Source of the DNA: Actinomycetes bacterium
GTDB taxonomy: Bacteria; Actinomycetota; Acidimicrobiia; Acidimicrobiales; Acidimicrobiaceae
DNA: 64,000 nucleotides
Direction: 5' to 3'
NCBI GenBank assembly: GCA_021841935.1
Contig: JAKCDL010000001.1
Span: 319,679-383,678 of the forward strand
In this document: positions 8,435-16,425 of the stretch, piece by piece
Position numbering within the stretch: position 1 is the stretch's first letter
How the letters are laid out: every line of letters begins with the position of its first letter
The notes under the pieces: generated by a model
Database searches by the model: none
Told to the model about the DNA's origin: nothing
The model's input: the letters and a program-made list of their open reading frames with translations, nothing else
Made by a program: the position numbers and the translations under genes

Positions 8435-8834
8435 ATGCTAACTCTTCAATGGCACGAATAAGCGAAAGGCGCACTGGTGAGAGCCGATACCAAATCCACT
8501 TGCCCCTTCTCTCAGATGTGAGCCATCCGGCCCTAACGAGTGTTGCAAGGTGATGGCTAACCGTAGATTGAGATCTTTCAACTTTATCGACTAACGCACA
8601 GGCGCAAAGTGCGTCTGGGTATGCCTCCAAGTGAAAGGCTAGAAGCTTCAATCGCACCGGATCCGAGGTGGCTGCTAAAGCCATGGAAATTTCATTTGCC
8701 CTGGCAAACAATTGGCTTTTAGTCTCCAACACATCATTGACTTCACACTGTGGGGAGTCCAAATCGTCGATAACCAAAGCCTTAAAATATTCCACGTATC
8801 TGATTCTAAAAGAGATCATTGCATTGATCATCAT
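8406..8834 (-). CDS. arsR: ArsR/SmtB-family repressor
   Basis: Winged-helix metalloregulator. DPVRLKLLAFHLE begins the fold, CACALV at the third helix carries the Cys pair typical of arsenite sensing, SQSTVSHHLATLVRAGWL is the recognition helix-turn-helix, and ERRGKWIWYRL is the wing. The 50-residue N-terminal extension contains one further Cys (PQCE). Starts at ATG 8834, 8831 or 8819 are all in frame and none has a ribosome binding site; the first lies inside the operator palindrome. Divergent from the channel-arsC pair and expected to repress both directions, with release on As(III)/Sb(III). Confidence 0.85.
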   Translation of the reverse strand: MMINAMISFRIRYVEYFKALVIDDLDSPQCEVNDVLETKSQLFARANEISMALAATSDPVRLKLLAFHLEAYPDALCACALVDKVERSQSTVSHHLATLVRAGWLTSERRGKWIWYRLSPVRLSLIRAIEELASSLEESIDS

Positions 8835-8855
8835 ATCGATAGCTATCGATATAAT
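8833..8855. promoter_or_regulatory. ArsR operator palindrome overlapping a -10 box
   Basis: A perfect 20-bp palindrome occupies 8833-8852 (half-site ATATCGATAG). Its right end overlaps TATAAT at 8850-8855. That -10 places the transcription start at about 8862-8864, the ATG of the channel gene, so the message is probably leaderless. Repressor bound here would cover the promoter. A well-spaced -35 was not found; TTGATC at 8824-8829 is 20 nt upstream of the -10. Confidence 0.65.
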
Positions 8856-8863
8856 GATTAGAT

Positions 8864-9559
8864 ATGGAAATTGAAGAGGTAGCAGCTGCCACAGAGGTGC
8901 GCCCGAGCTATCGCAGAATGATAAGCGAATTTTTGGGCACGGCGATTCTTCTTCTAACCGTTGTGGGATCTGGCATTCAGGCTACCCTTCTATCGCCTCA
9001 CGACATCGGCCTAGAACTTCTAGAAAACGCCCTTGCAACGGCGGCAATTCTCTACTTGATCATTACTGTATTTGCAAAGGAGTCTGGGGCTCACTTCAAC
9101 CCATTAGTCACGTTTTTTTCCGCCACCAAAGGCGAACTAACGTCGAAGCAAGCAATCATCGAAGTGGTCTTGCAATTCTCTGGCGCAATATTGGGCACTA
9201 TTACCGCGAACTCTATGTTTGGCGTACCTATTACGCACCTCTCAAACCATATTCGTCAATCTTCGCCCCACTTTCTATCCGAAGTAATCGCAACCTTTCT
9301 CCTCATAACAGTGATCGAATTAGCTGGAAAGACCTATGACGCAAGAGCAGTTCCAGCTTTGGTTGCGACTCTAATTGGAGCAGCCTACTTCTTCACTTCA
9401 TCGACCTCATTTGCAAATCCAGCCGCCGTGGTTGGAAGAATGTTTACAAACTCGTTTGCTGGTATTAGCCCATCGTCATCAATCTCTTTTATTATCGCTG
9501 AAATAATAGGTGCATCGGGTGGATATCTATTCTCAAAAATCTTCAAGAGCAAAGGATAA
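8864..9559 (+). CDS. aquaporin/glyceroporin-family channel in ars operon
   Basis: Major intrinsic protein of 231 residues with about six transmembrane helices and both half-helix motifs. The first is NPL (SGAHFNPLVTF) in place of the usual NPA; the second is canonical (FANPAAVVGRMFTNSFAGI), with the Arg of the selectivity filter present. Channels of this kind sit in arsenic operons (AqpS of Sinorhizobium) and let arsenite leave the cell after ArsC makes it. No ArsB, Acr3 or ArsA pump is in the module, so the channel is the probable exit route; this is inference from context. It likely lacks a leader, and is followed 8 nt later by arsC. Confidence 0.85.
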   Translation: MEIEEVAAATEVRPSYRRMISEFLGTAILLLTVVGSGIQATLLSPHDIGLELLENALATAAILYLIITVFAKESGAHFNPLVTFFSATKGELTSKQAIIEVVLQFSGAILGTITANSMFGVPITHLSNHIRQSSPHFLSEVIATFLLITVIELAGKTYDARAVPALVATLIGAAYFFTSSTSFANPAAVVGRMFTNSFAGISPSSSISFIIAEIIGASGGYLFSKIFKSKG

Positions 9560-9567
9560 CTGTAAAT

Positions 9568-9975
9568 ATGGATAAAAAAGAGGTCCTATTCGTCTGCGTC
9601 CATAATGCTGGGCGATCACAAATGGCATCAGGATTAATGCGAGATCTAGCAGCTGACGTGACTGATGTAAAATCGGCTGGGAGCGAACCCGCTGACTCAT
9701 TGAACCCGGCAGTCGTAGCTGCTATGGCAGAGATCGGCATCGACATCTCCCAAGAAGTCCCAAAAAAACTAACATTTGACGACGCGAAAGCCGCAGATAT
9801 CGCCATCACGATGGGTTGCGGAGATGCTTGTCCCGTATTTCCAGGAAAGATTTACCTCGATTGGCAACTAGATGATCCAGCGGGCAAGTCTATCGAAGAG
9901 GTCCGCATAATCCGAGATCAAATTAAAGAACTGGTTGAAGGCCTCGCAAATGAAATTAGGTCTGGCAAGATATAG
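9568..9975 (+). CDS. arsC: arsenate reductase, low-molecular-weight phosphatase fold
   Basis: Reduces As(V) to As(III). The phosphatase loop CVHNAGRS (C10 nucleophile, R16) is at the N-terminus. GCGDACPVFPGK carries the further cysteines, and LDWQLDDPAGK includes the family Asp-Pro. The overall sequence is of the actinobacterial type that uses mycothiol/mycoredoxin rather than glutaredoxin; cofactor use is inferred from family. Length 135 is normal. Co-transcribed with the channel gene. Confidence 0.9.
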   Translation: MDKKEVLFVCVHNAGRSQMASGLMRDLAADVTDVKSAGSEPADSLNPAVVAAMAEIGIDISQEVPKKLTFDDAKAADIAITMGCGDACPVFPGKIYLDWQLDDPAGKSIEEVRIIRDQIKELVEGLANEIRSGKI

Positions 9976-10035
9976 GTGAAACTTGCCGAAAGTAATCCTG
10001 CATTGCACATAAATTGACTCTCAATAACTAAATTG

Positions 10036-11208
10036 ATGACCATGCGTAGCAGGCAACGGTATCTTTCTTCTCGACTTCAAGGCTTTGGCACAACCATATT
10101 TGCCACGATGTCTCAGTTGGCAATCGAAACCAACTCAGTAAACCTTGGGCAAGGATTTCCCGACTACGACGGTCCCGCAATCATCGCAGATGCGGCGATT
10201 GATGCGATTCGAAGTGGCCACAATCAGTATCCTCCAGGACCAGGAATTGAGCCACTTCGACGCGCTGTTGCGCACCACAACTTTGGCTACTACGGCGTAA
10301 ATTATGACCCCTCCTCTGAGGTTCTTATCACCGCTGGAGCAACGGAAGCACTCGCATCTACCCTGATCTCGCTACTCGAAGTAGGAGATGAGGTAATCGT
10401 CTTCGAGCCATGCTACGACTCTTACGTTGCATCGATTGCTATGGCTGGAGCTAGAGCGATACCGATTCGACTCCACGGACCAAATTGGAACTTTGACCTT
10501 CAACTGCTGCAATCGTCAGTCGGCCCAAGAACTCGAGCGATACTCGTGAATACTCCTCATAATCCAACGGGCAAAGTCTTCAATTTAGAAGAGCTGAAAC
10601 AAATATCTAACTTAGCTCTCGAAAACGATCTCCTCGTAATTACTGACGAAGTCTATGAACACCTCGTATTCGAGGGGGAACACCACTTTTTGGCGTCGTT
10701 CGAAGGCATGCGAGAGCGCACCATATCCATCTCTTCAGCTGCTAAGACATTTTCATTTACCGGCTGGAAGATCGGCTGGGTTACGGCGCAACCCGAACTA
10801 TTGGCTGCCATCCGAACCTCGAAGCAGTTTCTGACGTATGTAAATGGTGCGCCATTTCAACATGCAATCGCCAAGGGGCTAGATCCAGAGCTGAACTTAA
10901 TCGCGGAGGCAAAGGATGCTCTCGGACCATCCAGGGAACTCCTAATCGGTTCCTTAGAGCGACTCGGGCTCAAACCACTTCCAACCTCCGGTACCTACTT
11001 TGTAAACTGTGATATTTCATCCGTAACAAAGGACGATGCCCTAACCTTCTGCATGCGCATGGCAAATGAAGGCGGCGTAGTAGCCATTCCCAGCTCGGTC
11101 TTCTATCTCGATCGCGAAGGCAGCGAACACTACGTTCGCTTTGCATTCTGTAAGAGAACATCGGTCATAGAAGAAGCAGTCTTTCGCCTCGATTCTTGGT
11201 TAAATTGA
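10036..11208 (+). CDS. class I/II pyridoxal-phosphate aminotransferase (DapC/kynurenine-type)
   Basis: Fold-type I aminotransferase. NLGQGFPDYDGP marks the substrate region, the phosphate-binding turn is AGATEAL, NTPHNPTGK and TDEVYEHL precede the PLP Lys (K237, in SSAAKTFSFTGWKIGW), and YVRFAFCKR carries the carboxylate-binding Arg. SFTGWKIGW is characteristic of N-succinyldiaminopimelate aminotransferases and kynurenine/glutamine transaminases, so a lysine-pathway or methionine-salvage role is plausible but not decided. ATG 10036 or 10042 can start it; no strong ribosome binding site is seen. Monocistronic by position. Confidence 0.82.
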   Translation: MTMRSRQRYLSSRLQGFGTTIFATMSQLAIETNSVNLGQGFPDYDGPAIIADAAIDAIRSGHNQYPPGPGIEPLRRAVAHHNFGYYGVNYDPSSEVLITAGATEALASTLISLLEVGDEVIVFEPCYDSYVASIAMAGARAIPIRLHGPNWNFDLQLLQSSVGPRTRAILVNTPHNPTGKVFNLEELKQISNLALENDLLVITDEVYEHLVFEGEHHFLASFEGMRERTISISSAAKTFSFTGWKIGWVTAQPELLAAIRTSKQFLTYVNGAPFQHAIAKGLDPELNLIAEAKDALGPSRELLIGSLERLGLKPLPTSGTYFVNCDISSVTKDDALTFCMRMANEGGVVAIPSSVFYLDREGSEHYVRFAFCKRTSVIEEAVFRLDSWLN

Positions 11209-12215
11209 CCTTGCCATAAGAGGGCTACGGGGCGACTAACGATAGCACTGTCTCAAACCAGCGCATTTTTCCGGGCGCATGAAGCGCGGACGCTAGATAT
11301 AGTGCTATCTGGAGATGGAATTTCTTAAATGCCGACGCTACCTCGCTAATGATACCTGGGGAAATCCGACCACTTACAAACAAGATTGCCCAAGCAAGAA
11401 CTATCTAATAAAGTCAGACGTGCGAAATCATTTCAAAGAGACTCGCCATAGCTCGATCCTACATAATGGATAAAACCCGTAAGTTTTATCGCTGTGAGTG
11501 AAAGTAGTGGTGATGCTGTGAGTGCCATAATTAACAAAGCAGAGACCACGCAATTTATAAAGATAAGTTGAAGTTAAATGAATATTTAGCTTCGGTTCTT
11601 ACACATAAATTCTTAAGCTACTTAACAGCATAAAGCTGGAATAACCCTTATCCCAGGGATGCCGAGCTCCCCTGCTACCTGCCTAATGAAAAAAAGCAGT
11701 CTCTGCCACTTGGACAGCGTCACTTTTCGCAAGCGTTCACATCTGACCATAGCGACAAAGTCCCTACAGGAGCTATCTCGTTTGGGACTTAATTCGAAAA
11801 AGATGTGCATTCTCCTTGAAATAAGCGAGAATGTCTATAGCCTATCGTGAGTAGGTTAAAATATCTATGAAGCTGGTTTCCCCCCGCGTGATAAAACTTG
11901 TTCAAATTCTCCAAATAACCCTCGCAGACCGTTATCAACATTGATTATGAGTCATTGAATCCCTTCAAGAGTTGCATTTATCAAAATGCGGGGGCCTCTC
12001 GTATAACTCCTATCACAACAGATTTGTTTCGAGTAACTATCGCCGTCTTGTCGATTCGATCGAGCAGCAAAGTTATGAACATCAACTAACTAAGTCGAGT
12101 AACTCAAGTCATTTGTATTTCTGCACCTTCGATCTAAATTGCTGTCTTCACCTCAAGCTTCAGTAAGGATTCATTTAAACTCGCTACTTTCTTGCTAAGA
12201 AAGGCGGATTTTGTA
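11209..12215. other. 1-kb non-coding region with several inverted repeats
   Basis: No frame here has recognisable homology; the small open frames at 11659-11850 and 11972-12166 show no domain or ribosome binding site. Structure seen: a 9-bp inverted repeat GATAGCACT (11241-11249) / AGTGCTATC (11301-11309) enclosing AGCG (11260-11263) / CGCT (11291-11294) and an inner GCGC-ATGAA-GCGC; and a perfect hairpin GATAAAAC (11469-11476), loop CCGTAA, GTTTTATC (11483-11490). The first may end the aminotransferase transcript, although no U-run follows. GAAAGG at 12199-12204 is the likely ribosome binding site of the next gene. Confidence 0.5.
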
Positions 12216-13610
12216 ATGAAAAGCACGACTTTTTTCCCTGACACCGCGCAATTTGGCAATCTTAGGAGCAATTCAGCAGGCTATAAAAATAATGTACCTA
12301 GACCCCCATCTCGCGTTGCATTCAATGTAATGGTGGTAATTCTCGGCCTTGGCTTCGGGGTATTCGTAGCTCTTCCGATCGTCGACGGCACCCAAAGCGA
12401 ATTGCACCTAACCGGGGGCCTCGCTATGTTCATCGGATCGATCACCGGCATAGTTGGAACGTACTTGGCTCTGATAATGGTGATCCTAGCTAGCAGGATG
12501 CCAGCTCTAGAACGAGTACTAGGTCAGGGCGGCGTAATACATTGGCACCGAAAATTATCCCCGTGGCCTATCTTGCTAATTGCTGCACATGCAATCTTTC
12601 TAACGTTGTCATATGCTGAGGCAGCAAAGACCGGTATCTTATCTGAGGTTGGGGTCATAGTAAATACCTATCCTCACTTGGTAACTGCAACATTCGGACT
12701 TGGGATTATGGTCGTTATCGGCGTAGTATCGGTCCCGCAGATACGAAGAAATGTTTCGCGAGAGAACTGGTGGATCCTCCACCTACTAATGTACGTTGCC
12801 CTCGTCATTTCGTTCGCCCACGAAATCGCCCTAGGACCCTCTTTCGTGAAACATCCCCTAACTCAAATTGCATGGATTGGGGGGTGGATCTTTGCCCTTG
12901 TTCTCATCGTAATATTTCGTATAGGAGTACCAGTAGCTAGGTCGCTGCGCTACAAGTTACGCGTCGCAGAGGTACATCGCGAGAGCGAGGGCGTAACATC
13001 GATCGTTCTCGAGGGCAAGGGTTTGGAGCGATTGAAGATCTCAGGCGGACAATTCTTCGAGTGGCGGTTTTTAGCGAAGGGGATGTGGTGGCAGGCACAC
13101 CCATTTACTGTATCCGCCTTACCTAGGCCTCCTTTTTTGCGCCTAACCGTCAAAGCCCTCGGAGACTTTTCGTCGTCAATCGCAGAGATCAAAGTCGGAA
13201 CTTCTGTTGCAATAGAAGGGCCGTATGGTTCATTTACCGTTGAGGCATCTAAAAGACAATTGGCCCTATTGATAGCTGGTGGAATTGGCGTAACCGCCAT
13301 ACGATCCCTTCTGGAGGAGATCTCGCCAAAGGCTCGTCCAGTAGTTGTATTGCGCGCCAACAAAGAGTCCGAGCTAGCTCTACTAGACGAAATTATAGAG
13401 CTTGTAAGACTTCGCAAAGGAGTGGTTCACAAATTGATCGGTAGTCGTGAAGAAGTCAATTTGGCCACGATTGTAAAACTCGTCCCAGACATGAAACGCC
13501 GCGACGTATTTATCTGCGGTCCTGAGGGTTTTGTAAACCACGTTGAATCGATAGTTAAGAGAAGCGGCGTCCCAACGGAGGCCATCCACCACGAAGCGTA
13601 CAGCATCTAG
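12216..13610 (+). CDS. ferric-reductase-like transmembrane flavocytochrome
   Basis: An N-terminal membrane part with about six helices carries histidines suited to b-type haem (VIHWHRKL, LIAAHAIF, WWILHLL, ISFAHE). A cytoplasmic ferredoxin-reductase part follows: FAD site HPFTVSA and GPYGSF, then NAD(P) site AGGIGVTAIRSLL and terminal CGPEGFV. This is the NOX/ferric reductase architecture, moving electrons from NAD(P)H through FAD and two haems across the membrane. ATG 12216 is favoured over TTG 12192. The exported FMN-binding protein and ApbE follow within 16 nt, so the likely acceptor is a covalently flavinylated protein outside the membrane. The terminal acceptor (Fe(III), oxygen or other) is not shown by sequence. 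Confidence 0.85.
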   Translation: MKSTTFFPDTAQFGNLRSNSAGYKNNVPRPPSRVAFNVMVVILGLGFGVFVALPIVDGTQSELHLTGGLAMFIGSITGIVGTYLALIMVILASRMPALERVLGQGGVIHWHRKLSPWPILLIAAHAIFLTLSYAEAAKTGILSEVGVIVNTYPHLVTATFGLGIMVVIGVVSVPQIRRNVSRENWWILHLLMYVALVISFAHEIALGPSFVKHPLTQIAWIGGWIFALVLIVIFRIGVPVARSLRYKLRVAEVHRESEGVTSIVLEGKGLERLKISGGQFFEWRFLAKGMWWQAHPFTVSALPRPPFLRLTVKALGDFSSSIAEIKVGTSVAIEGPYGSFTVEASKRQLALLIAGGIGVTAIRSLLEEISPKARPVVVLRANKESELALLDEIIELVRLRKGVVHKLIGSREEVNLATIVKLVPDMKRRDVFICGPEGFVNHVESIVKRSGVPTEAIHHEAYSI

Positions 13611-13626
13611 TTAGGAATATTGCCAA

Positions 13627-14193
13627 GTGAAACCATCCCTAAAGTTAATAGGCGCTGCCTCGGTCGGCTTTGTTGGAGTCATTGTAATTCACGGACCAGC
13701 ACCGTCGACTCAAAATACCGCGCTAGTAAAGTCAAGCACATCGTCCCAGTCTTCGACTACGACAACAGCCTCGGCTAGCTCTGGATCGACTACGACAACA
13801 GCCTCGGCTAGCTCTGGATCGACTACGACAACAGTTTCGGCTAGCTCTGGATCGACTACGACGACCGTCGTTAACGCAACGACTACGACTACCGCTGCTC
13901 CTACATCGATTTCGAATGCGACGATGATCGGAACTTTGGAAAACTACGGATACGGGCAGATGGCCGTTAAGGTAACGATAAAAAACAACAAAATTACCGA
14001 CGTAAGCGTAGCTTCACTTCAGACAGCCGAATCCTACTCTTTACAGCTAGAACAACAAGTAGTACCAATCTTAAAGTCCGAAGTTCTGAAGGCCCAGAGT
14101 GCACAAATCATGGGGATCACCGGCGCCACCTACACCAGTGAGGCATATGCCTATTCGCTACAAAACGCCTTGACCAAACTCAAATTCAAATGA
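13627..14193 (+). CDS. exported FMN-binding domain protein with Thr/Ser-rich repeat linker
   Basis: Starts at GTG 13627 with AGGA 10 nt upstream. An N-terminal hydrophobic helix (residues 5-22) works as signal or anchor. A Ser/Thr/Ala linker (about 32-95) is built from an 11-residue repeat STTTTASASSG. The C-terminal domain (about 100-188) matches the FMN_bind family and ends GITGATYTSEAY, where the Thr of SGAT/TGAT is the site that ApbE loads with FMN. The Asp usually three residues before the T/S-G-A-T is Met here. It sits between the flavocytochrome and ApbE, overlapping the latter by 4 nt, so it should be the extracytoplasmic electron carrier of this cassette. Confidence 0.85.
   Translation: MKPSLKLIGAASVGFVGVIVIHGPAPSTQNTALVKSSTSSQSSTTTTASASSGSTTTTASASSGSTTTTVSASSGSTTTTVVNATTTTTAAPTSISNATMIGTLENYGYGQMAVKVTIKNNKITDVSVASLQTAESYSLQLEQQVVPILKSEVLKAQSAQIMGITGATYTSEAYAYSLQNALTKLKFK
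13753..13862 (+). repeat. 33-bp tandem repeat within linker
   Basis: Three full copies (13753-13785, 13786-13818, 13819-13851) and an 11-nt partial fourth. The first two are identical; the third differs at two bases (GCC to GTT). Each codes STTTT[A/V]SASSG. The copy number could vary between strains without changing frame. Confidence 0.92.
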
Positions 14194-14936
14194 TCTCCTA
14201 CGTTCACCATGCAATGGGCACCGCCTTTTCATTCTTGATCACAGATGAGAAAACTGATAAATCAACAATTGAAGAGGCACTGTTGATGGCATGCTCGGAG
14301 ATCGACTCCCAAGATAACCGATTCAGCCCATGGAAGAAGGAGAGCGAGCTAAGCCTCTACAATCGAGGAGAGGCAAAAGAGCCCTCTGACCTCTTTATCG
14401 AAGTATTGGAGGAGTGCGAACGAGCAAAAGTGATCACCGCTGGCCACTTTGACCCTTGGGCATTGGGAGAGAAGTTCAATCCAACGGGGTTGGTCAAGGG
14501 GTGGACTGCGAAACGCGCGCTGTCGACTCTAATTAAAGCTGGAATTGATGGTGGTGTTGTCAACGCCGGTGGAGACATTTGCGTTTTCCCCGGTCGCCCC
14601 TACTTAATTGGTGTCCAAGACCCCTTTAATTCAAAAGAGCTCCTCGGGGCAATAGAAGTGACCGATGCGGTTGCCACCTCAGGTAGCTACGAGCGCGGCG
14701 ACCACATCGTCAACGTAAAAGGTAATGCCATAACGACGGTAGCAGCAACCGTAACAGGCAAGGACCTAACACTCCTCGACGCACTTGCAACTGCACTAAT
14801 AGCTGGAGGCGACGAGGTTCTAACCCTAATTTCAAAGATGGAGGACATAGCGGCGATGATAGTGAAGTCCGATGGATCGATGCTCGCGACAGCTAATTTT
14901 TCCTTCTCAGAAGAAAACCGCACCTCTACTGAATGA
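14190..14936 (+). CDS. apbE: FAD:protein FMN transferase
   Basis: Transfers FMN from FAD onto the Thr of FMN_bind domains. Family motifs: MGTAFSF at the start, DPWALG, FNPTGLVKGWTA with the metal/flavin-site residues, VNAGGDI, and TVAATVTG near the C-terminus. At 248 residues it is shorter than secreted ApbE lipoproteins (about 330-350) and has no signal peptide or lipobox, so it is probably cytoplasmic. Its ATG overlaps the stop of its presumed substrate gene, implying coupled translation and perhaps flavinylation before export. Confidence 0.88.
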   Translation: MISYVHHAMGTAFSFLITDEKTDKSTIEEALLMACSEIDSQDNRFSPWKKESELSLYNRGEAKEPSDLFIEVLEECERAKVITAGHFDPWALGEKFNPTGLVKGWTAKRALSTLIKAGIDGGVVNAGGDICVFPGRPYLIGVQDPFNSKELLGAIEVTDAVATSGSYERGDHIVNVKGNAITTVAATVTGKDLTLLDALATALIAGGDEVLTLISKMEDIAAMIVKSDGSMLATANFSFSEENRTSTE

Positions 14937-15522
14937 CATCTATCCAGTAGTACCTTCCTTTGACCACTTACCTCCAATTAGCAAGGTTGTACCGAACGTG
15001 TTAGTTGAGCTGGGACAGCAAGCCACAAGAAATGCCAACTATCCAAGGAAAAACTCTCGATCGGCGTCGTCACCGATACAAGTACCAAAAAAAGCTTATC
15101 GATCCGAGTCTTGGTATCAATCCCTATGGAAAATAAGTCTCGACTTTGAAAAAGTAGGGAATCGGAATTTTCAACACCAACAAACACAGTCACAATCTCA
15201 TCCATAGCGCACTCTATAACCACTTCAAAGATCGGAAGGAATCGAAATCTCCGCTGAAAAAGACGGAAGAATAAATCTAGAAGCACGAGGCGCTTCTAAT
15301 TATTGTCACAATTCGTCACTCTTCACTCATACCGGCTAGCTGGGATGATTAGGATCGCATCTACGAAAGAACCCGGCTTTAATTCGAACACGTCCCATAC
15401 GTCGGCCTAGAGTAGCGTTGGCTTTTATAGTTGTTATACAGATTCACTTTTGCATTTATGCTCGTTGTGCGCTAAGCGCGTTTACAGGTGGCAGAACAAC
15501 ACGGACTGGATGACCATAATCC
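14937..15522. other. intergenic region between apbE and marC
   Basis: About 585 nt. Open frames occur on both strands (e.g. 14978-15286 minus) but show no domain, ribosome binding site or recognisable relative. A small hairpin TAGAAGC (15278-15284) / GCTTCTA (15292-15298) has a weak AT-rich tail. Nothing else is supported. Confidence 0.5.
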
Positions 15523-16122
15523 TTGGACATTAAATTCTTTACGCAGGTTTTCGTAACCCTTTTGGTAATAATGGACCCCCTCGGAAATGTCCCAATATTT
15601 CTCTCACTAACCAAAAATGTCGCTCCAAAAGCTCAACGTCACCTTGCGTTACAGGCTGTTCTTGTCGCGGGCGCGGTAATTGGATCGTTTGCATTGTTTG
15701 GTCAAGAGATCCTCTCGTATTTAGGAATCTCGATTCCAGCGTTACAAGGTTCAGGTGGACTTCTGCTTCTTTTAGTATCGCTAAAACTCCTTACTGGAGG
15801 CAGTGAAGAGCACACCAAAGTAGACGATGTTTCCGTGGCTCTCGTACCACTTGGCACGCCACTTATCGCAGGTCCAGGTGCTATCGCAGCGACGATCGTC
15901 TTCGCCAAACAATCCCATACCTTTGATCGATACTCTGCAATTGCTGCTGCGCTTGCCCTTGTACTTGTCCTTCTATGGGTAACGCTCAGGTACTCGTTAG
16001 CGTTAATACGCCTCCTTAAAGAGGGAGGAATAACATTGTTAACCCGAGTCTTTGGGCTTCTACTGGCGGCGATTTCAGTTCAGCTAATAGCCCAATCAGT
16101 ACAAGGGTTCGTAAAAGGATGA
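15523..16122 (+). CDS. MarC-family (UPF0056) integral membrane protein
   Basis: 199 residues with six predicted transmembrane helices. The family signature LVIMDPLGNVPIFLSL is in helix 1 and the internal repeat signature LVPLGTPLIAGPGAI starts the second half. Function in this family is not settled; the original link to multiple antibiotic resistance in E. coli was withdrawn. TTG 15523 is the only in-frame start after an upstream stop at 15517, and no good ribosome binding site precedes it. Confidence 0.85.
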   Translation: MDIKFFTQVFVTLLVIMDPLGNVPIFLSLTKNVAPKAQRHLALQAVLVAGAVIGSFALFGQEILSYLGISIPALQGSGGLLLLLVSLKLLTGGSEEHTKVDDVSVALVPLGTPLIAGPGAIAATIVFAKQSHTFDRYSAIAAALALVLVLLWVTLRYSLALIRLLKEGGITLLTRVFGLLLAAISVQLIAQSVQGFVKG

Positions 16123-16425
16123 TCCGAAACCGTATAAAATTTCGAAGATAAGCGGACCCAGAAGATCAAGTTGCGTCGAGTCGGACATCGCAGGTTGTTC
16201 TCGGTTATCGGATCTGGTCAAAGAACTAACTGACCATACTTCTCTGCGGAGCTTGAGCACTTACGCAGAGGCATTCAAACGATAGTAAATTTCGTTCTAA
16301 GAGATGACACACAACTGCTGCAACTAACTAAACCCTCTTGCTTTTGCAACATTGATCGCTGTTACAGGGGCGCTAATTCGACTGACCACAAGAGGTAGGA
16401 GATTTTATGGCCTACCTCCATTGAG
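16123..16425. other. convergent intergenic region, marC to asd
   Basis: About 300 nt without a gene. Close to the asd stop is an 8-bp inverted repeat GAGGTAGG (16392-16399) / CCTACCTC (16411-16418), which could end the minus-strand asd transcript, although no U-tract follows. Nothing else was recognised. Confidence 0.4.

Noticed and set aside
11659-12166. Two small plus-strand frames in the 1-kb gap
   Set aside because: No start signals, composition like non-coding DNA, no recognisable domain or transposase residue pattern.
14978-15286. 102-residue minus-strand frame between apbE and marC
   Set aside because: No ribosome binding site, no family resemblance, and the overlapping plus frame looks equally random.
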